Positions 13,701 to 25,700 of a stretch of 64,000 bases of DNA are shown piece after piece (the first letter of the stretch is position 1; each line of letters begins with the position of its first letter). Source of the stretch: Dasyornis broadbenti (taxonomy: Eukaryota; Chordata; Aves; Passeriformes; Dasyornithidae); the NCBI GenBank assembly GCA_013397935.1, contig VZRN01000216.1:1457955-1521954 (forward strand). The letters are read 5' to 3'. The notes beneath the pieces were generated by a model. It did no database searches. It had not been told where the DNA came from and was given only the letters and a program-made list of their open reading frames with translations. Position numbers and translations under genes: made by a program.

Positions 13701-16285
13701 CATCTCCTGTCTCTACCCTCGTTACAACACTCCCTCATGGACCCGTACCCTGGATGGAGACCCCTTGCCCATCTTCTGGGGCTCCCTTGAGTTACACAGC
13801 AGTTTATTCCTCACAAAAAGCTGGATGACACGGGGACAATTGGGTCTGCAAGGGTGACAGGGCAGGCACGGGACTCACCTGAGCTGGGGTCCAGCCACAG
13901 CTGCTGAGGGGACTGTTCTGGGCTGCTCTGTGCTTTGGATTTCACCAAGCGCAGCTGGCCCAAGGCGCGTTTCTTTAGCTGAGGAGGAAGTGAGGGCAGT
14001 GAGGCTGAGAGCACTGACCTTTCCACACACATGCAGGACTGGCTTCAGAACACCCTCTGGCAGAAAGGATGGAGCAGCCTCACAGAAAGCAAGGGATTGC
14101 GTCTGCCCAATTAGGGTCAGTCTGGGAAGCGGGGAAGGGGTAGAAAAGCAGCCTGGGCTAAAAGCTGTGCTTGCTCAACCATCTGCCAACAGAGTGGGGC
14201 AGGCTGCATCTGGGGTGGCTGGTGAGATGGCCGTGGGCACACACACACGCGCGGCTCTCGTCACCCGCTTCTTTGGCTTACGTTATTTCTGTGGCCTCTC
14301 TGCTGCCCAGGCAGCTGGCGCTTCTCCTGGATCTTCAAAAGCTGATGAGCCCTGAAAAGACAGAGAGCTTGCACTCAAGCAGCTCCAGAGGCCCCAGGGC
14401 GATCCCCTTCCCCAATCCCGCAGTCCTGCTGAAGCACAGGTGCATCAAAGCCCTCACTCAACCTCCCAGCCCCTCAAGTGCTCCCAAACACCACCACACT
14501 GCATCCCACACATGCCTCAGGCATCCCACACCATCGAGAGGCCAGGTATGGTCAGCACAGACAAACAGGGACCCCCTGCCTCCTTCCTCGTGCTCCTCAC
14601 CTGCTGTAGTTGGGCACGGTGCCCTTGTCCAGGTCCTGCATGGTCAGGGGATCCACACGGGAGCAGTACCACTCCAGCCGGCCCCTGTGCATGGTGTCCG
14701 TGACGTGCAGGATCTCCCGGCACCTCACGCACAGCGCGTAGGGGTCTGACGGCTCCACGAGGGACACGTTGGTGCGGACGTAGAAGGAGTCTCCAGATAA
14801 TTTTTTCCCCTCTTCCAGGGTGGCCCGCAGGGGCTGGTAGCCTGGAGCACAAAGCACAGGTCACCGCTGGTGGGGACACGGCAGACGGCGGTCACCGATA
14901 AGAAAGCCACGTCCCCAGCACAGTTGTGATGCTATGGATTGGGGTGGGGGTGCAGAGGAGGCAAACAGACTTCAGAAGGTCTGTACCTCCATCCTGAAAC
15001 TCAGAGGATGTCACACCAGACAGGGAAAGCTACCGGAGCTACGGCCAACCCCTGTGTCAGACATGGTGGCCTAGGACCAAAGAGGAGAGGAGAGAGAATA
15101 ACTGAGATTTATCTCCAGGTCTGGGTGGAAGGTCTAGAAAGCTCAGGCTCAAAGGAGACCCAGCTGCCAGCACCTTACCTTCTAGGTCGAGCTGAAAGAT
15201 GAGATTAGCAGGCTCATCCCAGTGCAGCAGGCTCAGGTAGGCAACCTCCCGTGTGCAGTTCTCCAGGGAAAGCACCTCCTTCTTCAGCGATGGCACCCTC
15301 AGCTAGCAAGGACCCGACGCCATTAGACCGAAGGGCTGGAAGAGCACGCAGCCCCCAGGCTCCCTCACCCATCAGGGTTACACGAAAGATGTTACAGAGT
15401 GAGGCAGGTCTGGGAAAAAACTCCATCTGAGGACAAAGCATCCTCAGTCTGCCTCTGGCTGCCTCCTGTGCCTCAGAGATACCTGCTGGCAGCCATCACC
15501 CAGTCTGGATGGTGGGCTGTGGTGAAAGGAAATGTGTGTGTGCATGAATGTGTGTGGGAGCGGGAGCACCAGTTTGTTTTCAGTTACAGGTGGGACATTA
15601 ATTCAAGTACTGCAGCTGTATTTCAAGTGGTGTCATTCTTGGCAAAACAAATGCCCTTCCCTCCCTCCCTCCCTGCCTGCAGCAATTATTCTCTCTAGCT
15701 CAGGAGGGTCACAAAGGCCTGAGAAAACTTGCTCCAGAATTGATTGCTTTGCAATGGGCATGTGCAGGATGCAAACTGCTCTGAAAAACAAGGTGACAGT
15801 CAACTCGAGGGACACAAAGCCGTGCTGATATCTTAATCGTGTGGCTCCTTTCTGTTTTCTCCCTTCCCACCGCTCAAGGAAGTGTTTCAAAAGGTCTTGG
15901 CATTTTTATATGCACAGTTTTGCTCGAGTGCCATGAGACCTGGGTGGGTGTTTGTGCTGTGGAAAGCTCCAGACAGGGAGCAGTCTTGGAAAATAGGAGA
16001 AATGGGGGTGGGCTTCAAGCTGGGTAGAGGTCAGCTTGCACTGGGGATCCCTCCACACTCTTTGCATCATCTCAGGTGCTTTGCAAGCCCATTCCCAGAC
16101 TCACCTCGATGAGCCGGCATCCTTCCCTGAGTCCTGCTTTTTCAACCTGTGAGCCTGGCTTGACCCACTGGACATAAATCCCCGTCCTGTTCCCCCCAAG
16201 GATGGAGATGTCTGCTCCGAGCCTCTTCTCCTGGGCTGAGGGGTTGCTGGGATGACCCACGCTGGTGAGCTGTACCACCAGAGAC
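10739..16285 (-). other. CARD10: CARD10 exons 13-21: PDZ-SH3-GUK (MAGUK) half
   Basis: Exon 13 (16105-16285) gives the PDZ: SLVVQLTSVG, then the degenerate loop ILGGNRTGIYVQWVKPGSQ and EKAGLREGCRLIE. Exon 15 (14601-14841) gives the SH3-like unit: DSFYVRTNVSL, EWYCSRVDPLTMQDLDKG, TVPNYSR. Exons 17-21 give LKKRALGQLRLV, YSLVRPVVVKAPRPVVL, APR-like PSCIVPRLIRNLLDLPTSRL, KHCLLELGVEGVRDL, EIYPIVIHVEVTEKNVRGLR and a final exon ending QSRPLWIEEGDD. This GUK-like half is catalytically dead in the family and holds the scaffold in an inactive state until phosphorylation of the linker. It ends slightly shorter than human. Confidence 0.93.
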
Positions 16286-19200
16286 CTGGCAAGGAGAAAT
16301 GCCAAGTCTGGCACCTGAGGTTCACTGTCCTTCCAGAGAACCAGCCCCCCATGCCTTGTGTGCGGCCACAGGGTGTTCAGTGCAGCACAGAGCTCGTGAT
16401 TCACAACGTGCCCCTCAGCAGGGAACACAGAAAGAGCTTACAAAGCCCCACAGCCCTTCTATCCCACCAGCCCCACCACCAAAGCCAAGCTGGGCTCCCA
16501 CAGGCCTTCCCTACCTGGACAGGTGCATGTCCAGCCCAGAGCAACATCCCCACCCCTGCCATAACAAATGGGACAGCGCAAAAAATTGAAGTTCAGCTTG
16601 GAAGCAAGAACTACAGGATCTTCATTTCTCTCCTCTGCCACTACAGAGAAAGAGCCTGCAAGGGGAGAGGCAGAAAGGAATGCTCTCCCAAGCATGGTCC
16701 CTGAAAATGTCCCCAAAATGTCCCCTCAAGCACTGGCACAGCGTGCCCAGCTCAGAGCAGCAGTCACCTCCTGGTGACCTCCTTGCGGCTGGAAAGCGTG
16801 GACAGGCAGATCTCCGACTTCACCCTGGTGTAGGTGCTGCTGGGAGAAGAGGAGAAGGCCCCCAGCAAGGTGCCAGCAAAACTGCTGCCTAGGAGAGAGC
16901 AGAAGGGAGAGAGACAGCACTTCACTTCCACTCACACTGCAGGGAGCTCATGTTCTGGGGGTGGCAAGGGCCTGCCTTCTTCTCCTGACCATTTTCTAGC
17001 ATCTGACTGGGAATCTGAGGCTGCAGGGAGGCTTTGAGTGGTAAAAAAGGGTTTCCCATGTTTCCTGAGAACAAGCAAATCTTTGTTCCCTTCATCAGCA
17101 TTTTGGTCAGAAGGCAGCAGCAGCAGCCAGGGCCACCTGGATGTGCCCAGACATCAGCCACCAGCACCCACCACAGGACCTGCCAGCACCAGGAGCTCTA
17201 CTCCAGCAGATTTACAGCCCCTCACACAGTGAAGGGAGCATCCAATAACACCCCAGGGCAAAGGTATTTCCCTTTTCTACTCCCCTCCAACAGCTCTCCA
17301 TGGGTCAAACAGAGCTGATGCAATGCTCTGCAGAGAAAAAACAGCTTTTCCAGCTGCTGTGCCCGACAAGGCCCAGGGGGATATGAGGGTCCATAGCACA
17401 GCGCTACAGGTGCAGAGCCCTCACAGGGAGGGAGGGTCAGCTCCAACCCCTCTCCCCACAGCCACCACTTCTTTTTATCTAAGCCCATCGAGGAAAGCCT
17501 TGTACCTGTTGCATCTTCAATGCTGCTGAAGGAGCCACAGGACAAGCTATGAAGGAGACACAAAATGGATCTGTAAGGCAGCAGCTTTTCCAAAGCCTGT
17601 CTGCATCCCGTTCTCCATCTCACCTCCACAGACTGCCCCACCACCCCTGGAGCCAGCACACAGCTGCCAGCCGGTTCCCACTCCAGCTTCTCTCCTAACC
17701 CTGCACAAACCCCACACAGGAGACCAGCAGCCCCCAGCAATCACCTTTTGTAGGGCATGCACCTCTCTTCCCGCTGCCGGCGGAGGATGGAGCCGATGCA
17801 GGGAGGGAAAGGGAAGGTGGAAAGGCGGTTGATATCCTTCTCACTGTCGCGAGTCACGTCCTTGGGCAGAGTGAGAGACATGTTTGTTAACATCAACACC
17901 CAGCACCACTTCTCTCCTCCCTTCAGGGAGCAAGCAGCTCCTAGGATAATCCACATCCCTCCGAACTCCCTGTTTTCCCAAGCAGATGGCTCAGATAGAG
18001 ATCCATGGCACTGCATCCCCATCTTTTTGCAATGTACAAGCTGTGTGAGCAGTAGCAGATGAAGAGAATATCCAGCCTTGTTCTTATATTTCTGTTTTAG
18101 CCACCACACACCCAGAGGTGTGAGCAACCTGTGGGACTTCCCATTTTAGGGTGCTCTGGGATGACAGTTTAAGGAGTCAAAGGAAAGAACCTGACTCCCT
18201 TAAAAACAGCACAGTGCTGCTGAAGGATTCAAAAGAGCCCGGATTTCTCCTCCAGCATACGTAGATTAAATATGTGTATATTAAACAGCATTTTGGGGTG
18301 GACAGTATCTTACACGAAGCTGTTGGTTTTTAAGGTCTCTTACGGGATGAAGAGTTTTGCTTGCCCCTCTTTCCCACACTCCGAGGCAGCATTGGCCAGT
18401 TTGTTAGAGACTGTGAGAGCAGAGCTTTGCACCCAGATCTGCTCACACCTTACACATCACCCCATGCCCAGCCTTCCTGCAAGTCACAGCCCCACGATGC
18501 AGCCACTCCAATGCCTCTGTGCCCTTCCTGAGCAGCAGCACTCACCATGCTCTGAATGGCTGAATCCCCCGGCAATGGGGTAACAGAAGTGCCCAGAGTA
18601 TCCACGAGTCCAGCTGTCGGGTTGTCTATGAGGCTCCAGGTGCTGCTGAGGTTGGAGCAGAGGGAGTAGGAGGAGCTGCACATCTGGGAGAGAAGTGACT
18701 CCATCGTATCCCATTTGCATCCCCCAGGAATCAGTCCTGACCCCTTTGCCTTCCCTCTTCCCCCTTCTTTCTCACCACCCTCACCTTGCTGAGGCTGCGG
18801 CCTTGGCAGCGCTGCAGCTGTGCCCCCAGCGTGCTGTTCAGCCCTTCTGCCTGGCTCAGCTTGCTGAGCAGCTCGTCCCGCTCCTCCTCCAGGGCCCGCA
18901 CACGTTTGCGGTACTGGTCCTTGTCAATCAGGCTCTGGGAGTACTGCAGCTGCACCCCATCACGGCTCTGGATGGCCTGCAAGGAGCCAGGAAAGTGACA
19001 AAAGGCACAGGATTGCGCTGTTAATCCACACCGCCCACCCTGGCATGGTTGGACAAGATCCACTGGGGAAGGAGAGAGTATCCAGACTCTGTTCTTGCTG
19101 GGAGCTGCAAAGCAATTTACCTGGTCCCACTCTTTTTCGATCTCATCCAGCTGCAGCAGCACCGTGTTCATGCGATGCTTGTAGAGATCACAGTCCTTCT

Positions 19201-22200
19201 GCAGCGTGCGGTATTTCAGCTGCAGATCTTCCACCTCCTGGAGGTACTGGTAACAGCAGGCAGCGAGCATTAGCTTTCTTGAAAGCCACTGCTTCACAGC
19301 TCCTTCGCTCCCCTCTCTCCCAGGCCCTGCTTGGTGTGCAGGGACGGGGGCAGTGGTGAATGTTTTACCTTATCCCTCAGCTCTTCGGCCCACTGCAGCT
19401 CGTTCTGCAGCAAGTTGAGCTTCTGACAGAGATCCTGCCGGTCGTCTTGGGCCTCCTTCCAGTCGTGCTCCAGGATGTCCAGGAGGATCTGCTCAGAGCT
19501 CGGCACGGGGCCCTCACCGGGTGTCTGGGAGTGAGAGGGTGCTGTCACCAAGGAGTGACAGAGCAGGGCAGCGACTGGCACAGCTGCCATCATCACCCTG
19601 CATCCGTCTGTTGTGCACTCCAAGACGCAAAATCACACTTGTGAGCACAGCCAGGGCTTACAGAGCTGGAAACAAGCACCCAGCACCACCCAGGCCCAGA
19701 CACAATGGCGGCCACCACAGCCCTGACAGGCCAGCCTGAACCAATGACGTCCCCATCTTCTCAGTGCCTGTGCAAACAGCTCTGGAGGCGGCCCAGGAAC
19801 GGAGGTGACCTGGAGCCTGTACCTGCAGCACGCCCTGCAGCTCCTGCAGCGCTGCTGTGAGCCGCTGGTTCTCAGCCCACAGCTCAGCCATGGCGTCGGG
19901 GTGGCCCCGCTCGTCCGCCTCACGCTGGGGCGGTGCTGACGTCTGCTTCCTCAGCAGGCTGCACTCCTCCTCCAGGCTGGACACCTTGCATTTCAGCTGG
20001 TCCACCTGCAAGCCAGGGAAGGAAGAGTCTGACACACACAGCCCTGCACCTCTGCCTCGTCGGGAGGTGCTGGGCAGAAATTGGGTCTGAAGGCGAGTAA
20101 AGCACAGGAGGCAACCATGTGAGGGAGCATCCTACTGCTGGGCCAAGTTTGCAGCACAGCTGCACACAGAAGCTGTTCCCTCAGGGAAAGGAGGAAGAGG
20201 CACTTGCATAAGCACATTCAGGATCATCTCTTGGTGCAACAACTTTCTTGCTACCCCGGGTCATCCACGGTGCAGCTGGCCTTGACCGTGGGTGGACGTG
20301 GGGCCTCCGGTGTGCTGCCAGAGCCAGCAGCTGTGGGTATCTCAAAGATTCCTAGAGCAGCTGAGGAACAAATCCACAGCAGAAAAATCCACTGGAGGCT
20401 GCTCGGTGTGGGGACGCCACCTCTGGGCTGGGAGGTGTTTGAGGTTCAAGCTGCTGGAGGCTGCAGCACACCAGGGGCATCATCATTCCTGGCCTGGTTT
20501 CACACTCCTCCACCAACGTGGCACAGGAGACAGCAGAGCTCAGTGACTTTTAAGAATGAGAGAGGTCCTCATGGACTTGTAACGAGTGATTAGATTGATC
20601 AGAGTAGTAGTTTCACAGCTAAGGCAGGCTTTGAGGGGAAATGGGGCAGTGGAAGCCTATCAAAACCACCAAGAAGCACTGCCAAAATTGCCGAGGAGGG
20701 ATTCAGGAACTGAATTACTTCCGTAAATCTGCCCAAAAGACCTAGAATGACTTCTGAGGACCAGACACTTCTGGATTCCAGAGTCAGGAGGGGAAGGCAA
20801 GCTGAGACCCTGCTTCCAGGGGAATTTCTTCAGCCCACAGTTACCTACAAGTGATTCACCTCCCTGCTCCACAGAGGCCCAGGGGAGCCTGCAAGGGCAG
20901 GAACACCGGAAAATAGGTGGGGGAGCACCTATTCAGCACTGGCAGAACAGAATGAGATATGAAAGGTAATCACAAAGCTGTGTGAGAGGTCCAGGCCCAG
21001 ACTGGTAGGGGGAATGCCAGGAGGCAGCAGAGCACTGGAAAAAAAAAAAAAGGGTTATTAATAGGTTCAAGGTAGGGCTGTCCTTGCCAGGGCAGGAAAT
21101 GGGCACATGTTTGCTGGAGGTGAGAGCTTGGCAGCTGGAGTGCAGCGTCACGAATTCCTTCAGCTGTGCAGGGCATGAGTCTTGCCGTGAGAGACGTGAG
21201 GAGGCGGTGGGGAGTGGCAGGGGGGGTATGGAGTCTGGGCCAAAAGGCTCCTAAGATCAGCAAGGTGGGCTGGGCAGCTCCGGGCAGCACGCACACACCA
21301 AGAGTGGGCGGCTGCACAGACAGAGAGGAAAACACAAACCCTTGAAGGGGAAAAAGGAAATAGGCTGCCTGCCACCAACCTGTGCTGCCCAGAGAGCACA
21401 GGCAGGAGCACACAGGGCATCTCATGGTGCCAGTGACCAGGCTGAGCCAAGAAATGCCAGGGAAGGTGTCAGCCCTGCTTCTGGCGCCTCTGGATGATGT
21501 AGCTCCAGCTGCCCCCAGAGCTCCTGCGCTGTGGCCATGTCTCAGCCACTCTGCAGGGACACTTCCATCGAGAGCAGGGCAGGTGCCCCAGCACACATCC
21601 CATGTGCCATTGATGCCTAAGAATTTTGTCTGGGTTTTATTCTTCATGTATGTGTAACTTGGTGTAGTTCTGTGCTTCTTATAAAATGTTAAAAACCTCT
21701 GTTCCCATCAGCTTTAGCCAGAACAGTAGAAATTCAAGGACACTTTTGTTGCCCTGGGGCCCGAAAATATGTAAACTACAGTTGAGTGGAGAGGGAGCGG
21801 CCTGGGGTGGTCACCATCATCACCTGAGGGTGTGATTGGAGAATTGGGTCCGATGTGCTGATATGACAGAACTTATAGAAGGTGAAGAGCTGGTGACCCG
21901 GTGTGCATTTTCGGGTGTAGCCCCACGGGGGGGCCTTGCTTGCCCTGAATGTACCTTGAAGGCCCTGAATAAATTTGTCTGCTTTTTATCCTCCTAACTT
22001 GTCTTGGCCTCTGTTACAGGTCACCCTGTTTTAGGCACCACCATCAGCTCCTTCAGGCTCACATTCCACCATGTGCAGACATCCCTGTGCCTCCCTCTCA
22101 GCCCTCAGGCCCCCAGCACCTCCCGCTGCCCACCCTTGTGCTCCCCCAGGCTCCTACCAGCAGCTGCAGGTCCCTGCTCCGCAGCACAGCCAGGTTCTTC

Positions 22201-25198
22201 TCCTCGCAGAGCTGTGCGTAGCGCATGGCCATCATGTAGTTCTCATCCTTCAGCCTCAGCAGCTCCACGCTGTTGGAGTCCCACTCCTCCCTCAGCCGTT
22301 GGCAGCGCTCCTGCACCTTCAGCAGCTCCTTCAGCTGCTGCTCCAGCCGGGCCTGCTCTTGCTCCAGCGCCTGGTTCTTCACCTGGAGCTGGTGTTCCTT
22401 CAGCAAGTGCTCTTTCCGTTGAGCCCTCACCTTCTTCACCTCCATCATCAGGAACTGAGTTAGCCCCTCAGGGCCTTCCTCATCTGGGGAGAGAAAAAGG
22501 AGAACCTGTTCCTGGCTGCTGAAACAGAGGTAACCCCGAGTAACAGATCTGCCCAATGCTGTTTCCCACCAAGAGCTGACAAGTTCTCCTGCAGGTTTGC
22601 AGCCCTTGTTGTCCCAGGATTATGGCACCACAGTCTGTCACACTCAGGATTCCTCCCACACTGGCAGCATGAACCCGGTTTTTACGCCGGCACGTGAGCT
22701 TGCACAGATTTCTGTCCCTTCCCATGCAAGCAGCAGCTGAAGGGAGAAAAGAGCACCTGCCCCTACCCAGGATCATAGAGCAGCGCTGGGCTGGCTCCCT
22801 CCCCGTGAGCCGCGTGTAGTGCTCTGGGTAGTAGAACTCCAAGGATTCCAGGAAGGCTTCGTAGCCTCGCTTCCCACGGCGCCGAAGGATGTCCATCAGG
22901 TAACCTGGAAGAACAGACACAGAGCTAGGATGAAAGCCCTGCAAAGCAGAGAGAAAACTGTGGAGCCCAGCTTTGTGATATGAAGGCAGCATCTCCACCA
23001 GTTCTGCTTCCATCCACAAAAACGGGAATGGCTGGAAGAGGTGTGAGAGCACTGCCCTCCTCTGTGGAAGGAGAGGGGAGAATCTGGGTGCAGAGCACCT
23101 CAGAGAACAACGAAGCTGATGGAGCAATGCAGGGTGTGCAGCATCCACCACATCTCAAAATGAACCAGGCCCATCCCAGTGCAAGTTGGTGTCTTCTCCC
23201 ACCTGTCTGGTTGCTCTTGCAGGGGAACCGGCAGGAGTTGAGCACCTCCTCCTCATCCTGCTCGTCTATGACGCGGCACTGGCGCAGGTACGGCGTGAGC
23301 TTGGCCGGGTTCAGGGAGCGGGTCAGCTGGTGCCGGGCACTCTCGATCTTCTCCCAGATTGTGTCTTCTTCCTCGTCCTGCTCTGAGAGGCTGCTGCCTT
23401 GGAGAGGGGCGTTCTCCACGGCTGGAAGGACCGAAGGAGAGGATAAAATTATGAGGAGTCACCTGCCATGAGTAGGCATGGGAGAACACGAGTCAAGGAA
23501 TGATCCTGCAGATGATCCATTAGTCTTGCAAATGGGAGTCAGATCCATTAGAAAACATTTTACATCCAAATGGCTTCAGCAGGGTCTCGAGTGTCCACCT
23601 GGAGCCTTGGATATGCAGAAGGCAAATGGTGCATCAGGGAATTAGAAGCATATACAGCAGGGAGTCTAGGGAAGCTATCATCTTCATCTCTCAAACATTC
23701 TTAAATCCCCCCAACCATCACACACCTTCCTTGAGAACAGGAAACTCTCAGGACCAAGCGTTTCCACAGCCTGGCACATGCTTTCTCATACTTGGGGCTG
23801 GAGAGGATCCAGCAAACGAATCCCTGGCACTGTGCACCAAGCACTGGTGACCAAACAAGTTCTCAAGGGCACCATCCCACAGAGAAGCTTGGCTACAGGC
23901 ACTGGAATCAGCAGGGAATCACATGAGCTTATCTTTCATGTATCTTCCACACAGCTGAAAATACGTAGCAACAAGGCAAGCACTCTGCCAACCAACCAAA
24001 GCACGAGAGGACCCCTCAAGTGAACGGGCCAAAACCTCTTAAAGCCACAGTGAACCTGCTCCAGTAAATCCCACAAGCTGTGATGGAGCAGGGATGTGCA
24101 ATGTGCTCTCCTCCCAGCCATGGATCAGCTCAAACACTGCCGTCTGTTTTCACTCTACTGAGAAATGGAGTGTTTCACAGGCCAGCACAAATCCTTTCAG
24201 CTGCCGAGGCAGAGCGCAGCAAAGATCTCCTGAGGCTCAGAAGCCATCTCTCCTCCAAAGCGTGCACGGTTACCTGCTGCTCTGGTGCAGCTTTGGTACC
24301 CCAGGCACACAAACATCCCCAGGGGCAGGGCAGAGGTTCACGTTCCACGGTGGAAGGAAACGTCCTAGACTTTTTCCTTGGAAATCTGGGGGTGGGGTTC
24401 TATTGGGTTTTTTTCCTTCCTAGTGGAACAAATTAAGTCACGCTATTTTTCAGGCTGGCAACCAGCACAAGGAGGATGGCTGAGGGAGCTGTGCAGAAGT
24501 TAATCGTCCAAATACAAACACAGGAGGCTTGGAGGCTGATGGATGAAAGATAGCAGGAATAGAGAATTGTTGACAGCACAAAAGATTCCCAAGTGTCTCA
24601 TTTCCTGCACCAAAGAGTTTAGGAGCCTAAATACAGATACAGATTGTTCTAGGCTGAATAAAAACAAACTGCGTTTCTTGCAGAAATTGAACTTATTTGA
24701 GACTCTCGCCACATAGACACAAGAATGCTGGAGAAGGACGTGACAGCAGATCACAGGAGCTGCACTGTTCCAAACTCCACATTCATCCCTTCAACTCAAA
24801 TTGTTTCTCCAAGAAACTCAAGCCGGCTGTGCAAGCAGCGACCAGCTTCTCGGCAGAGAGGGAAACGGAGAGGGAGAAAGAGAGGGGAGGGCTGGGAAGA
24901 AGGTTCCGCAGCCGGTAGCCCCGCTCCCGCCCGGGGTAGCCCCGCTCCCGCCCGGGGTAGCCCCCTTCCATTCCGCCGCTCTGAAGGCGCTCTCCGAGAA
25001 GTGCCAAGCCGGAGGCCACTCCTGAGGAGGTGGCGGGGGAAGAGGAGAAGAAGCGCAGACATCCCGCACCACCGCCACCGTCACCGCTGCTCCCGAACCA
25101 GCGCGAAACTCCCGGCCCGGGGCGATACCTCCGCGCCAGAAGGGCCCAGGGGGCTCGGGGTCGCCGTTCGCGGCCGGGGCTCGCCCCTTACCTGCCAT
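10739..25198 (-). CDS. CARD10: CARD10 (CARMA3/BIMP1), CARD-coiled-coil-MAGUK scaffold, complete
   Basis: CARD10 is the non-lymphoid CARMA scaffold. It links receptor and PKC signals to BCL10-MALT1 and NF-kB at the membrane. Twenty-one coding exons join in phase: 25192-25198, 23203-23421, 22767-22904, 22158-22483, 19823-20005, 19369-19524, 19121-19246, 18785-18976, 18546-18683, 17745-17860, 17506-17546, 16768-16888, 16105-16285, 15179-15302, 14601-14841, 14282-14351, 13879-13978, 13418-13576, 11874-11983, 11143-11258 and 10739-10946. They total 3072 nt, or 1023 aa plus TGA, against about 1032 aa in human. Order: CARD at about 22-113, coiled coil about 122-449, linker with DSEKDINRL, PDZ about 587-670, SH3-like about 700-769, guanylate-kinase-like about 830-1010. 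The start is the ATG at 25198 (G at -3 and +4), giving M-A-A-V-E-N across a 7-nt first coding exon. The frame upstream of it is open into the assembly gap, so a longer N terminus is possible. The donor of exon 19 is weak, with an alternative 12 nt inside. Confidence 0.96.
18785..22483 (-). other. CARD10: CARD10 exons 4-8: coiled-coil region
   Basis: Exons at 22158-22483, 19823-20005, 19369-19524, 19121-19246 and 18785-18976 code for about 330 residues of Leu/Glu/Gln/Arg heptads. Family signatures in order are DEEGPEGLTQFLMMEVKKVR, LLRLKDENYMMAMRYAQL, CEEKNLAVLRSRDLQL, VDQLKCKVSSLEEEC, ILLDILEHDWKEAQDDRQ, YRTLQKDCDLYKHRMNTVL and AIQSRDGVQLQYSQSLIDKD. In the family this segment oligomerises the scaffold. 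The last four exons are all phase 0-0, as expected of modular coiled-coil exons. Confidence 0.94.
21653..22018 (+). mobile_element. Candidate solo LTR of an endogenous retrovirus, in CARD10 intron 4
   Basis: The 366-bp segment begins TGTAAC and ends GTTACA, a matched inverted terminus. Near its 3' end it has AATAAA at 21968-21973, followed by a T-rich stretch and GTCTTGGCCTCTGTTACA, the layout of an avian LTR R-U5 end. No internal retroviral sequence adjoins it. I did not find a convincing target-site duplication (flanks ...GTATG and GGTCA...), so the call rests on architecture only. It lies antisense to CARD10. Confidence 0.45.
22767..23421 (-). other. CARD10: CARD10 exons 2-3: caspase recruitment domain
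   Basis: The two exons (23203-23421 and 22767-22904) encode an acidic N terminus (SEQDEEEDTIWEKIE), then LNPAKLTPYLRQCRVIDEQD, CRFPCKSNQTG, YLMDILRRRGKRGYEAFLES and LEFYYPEHYTRLTG. This is the CARMA-type CARD that nucleates BCL10 filaments. The conserved basic stretch RRRGKRG and the Arg in RQCRVID are present. The exon 2 acceptor at 23421/23422 joins phase 1 from the 7-nt first coding exon. Confidence 0.95.
24915..24962. repeat. 21-bp GC-rich tandem repeat in CARD10 intron 1
   Basis: Two full copies and a partial third of a 21-bp unit starting GTAGCCCCGCTCCCG occur with exact period 21 (starts at 24915, 24936 and 24957). Each copy carries a CCCGCCC Sp1-like core. It sits about 230 bases downstream of the first coding exon of CARD10. 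Confidence 0.85.
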
Positions 25199-25700
25199 CC
25201 CCACCCCGGAGGCTGCTCCCCGCTCCGCTCCGTTCCGCCGCCCCGGCAGGTGTGTCTGAGCGCTCTCCCCACCCCGCCGCACTTTCCCACCCTCTTTCCC
25301 TGCCTCCCTCCCTCCCTCGTCCAGCCGGCTGGAAGGAAGCCGGCAGCCCCTGGGGCTATGGAGAGCCCAGCTCTGCCCACCTACGGATCCCAATCGACCA
25401 CTCCCGGTTTTTGAGCGCCTCCGGCTGCTCCTCTCCTGGGCCAGCCGGGGAAGGGTTTTTGTCTGCGTGTGTCCCGTCCTTCTAACCCGCTTCGGTGCCC
25501 CCCNNNNNNNNNNNNNNNNNNNNNNNNNNNNNNNNNNNNNNNNGGCTCGCCAGCCACTTCTCTTCCGAAACGCACCCGGCCCCAGCCCCCGGCAGACCGG
25601 CGGAGGAAGGGGGTGCCCGGCTTGTCCGGAGCCTGCCCGGGCAGGATGGGGTCTCCTCGGGCAAGGCACAGCCTGCTGCGCTCTGCCTGCAAAGAACAGA
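25199..25700 (-). promoter_or_regulatory. CARD10: CARD10 CpG-island promoter and 5' UTR region
   Basis: This is the sequence upstream of the CARD10 ATG. With the adjacent intron 1 (from about 24900) it forms a CpG-dense island with GGGGCGG-type boxes. It has no evident TATA box. A 40-base run of N (25504-25543) interrupts it, so the transcription start region may be incomplete. Confidence 0.55.
25504..25543. other. Assembly gap (40 N)
   Basis: Forty unresolved bases lie in the GC-rich CARD10 promoter. The true gap size is unknown. Translations running across it, on either strand, are meaningless. Confidence 0.99.
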
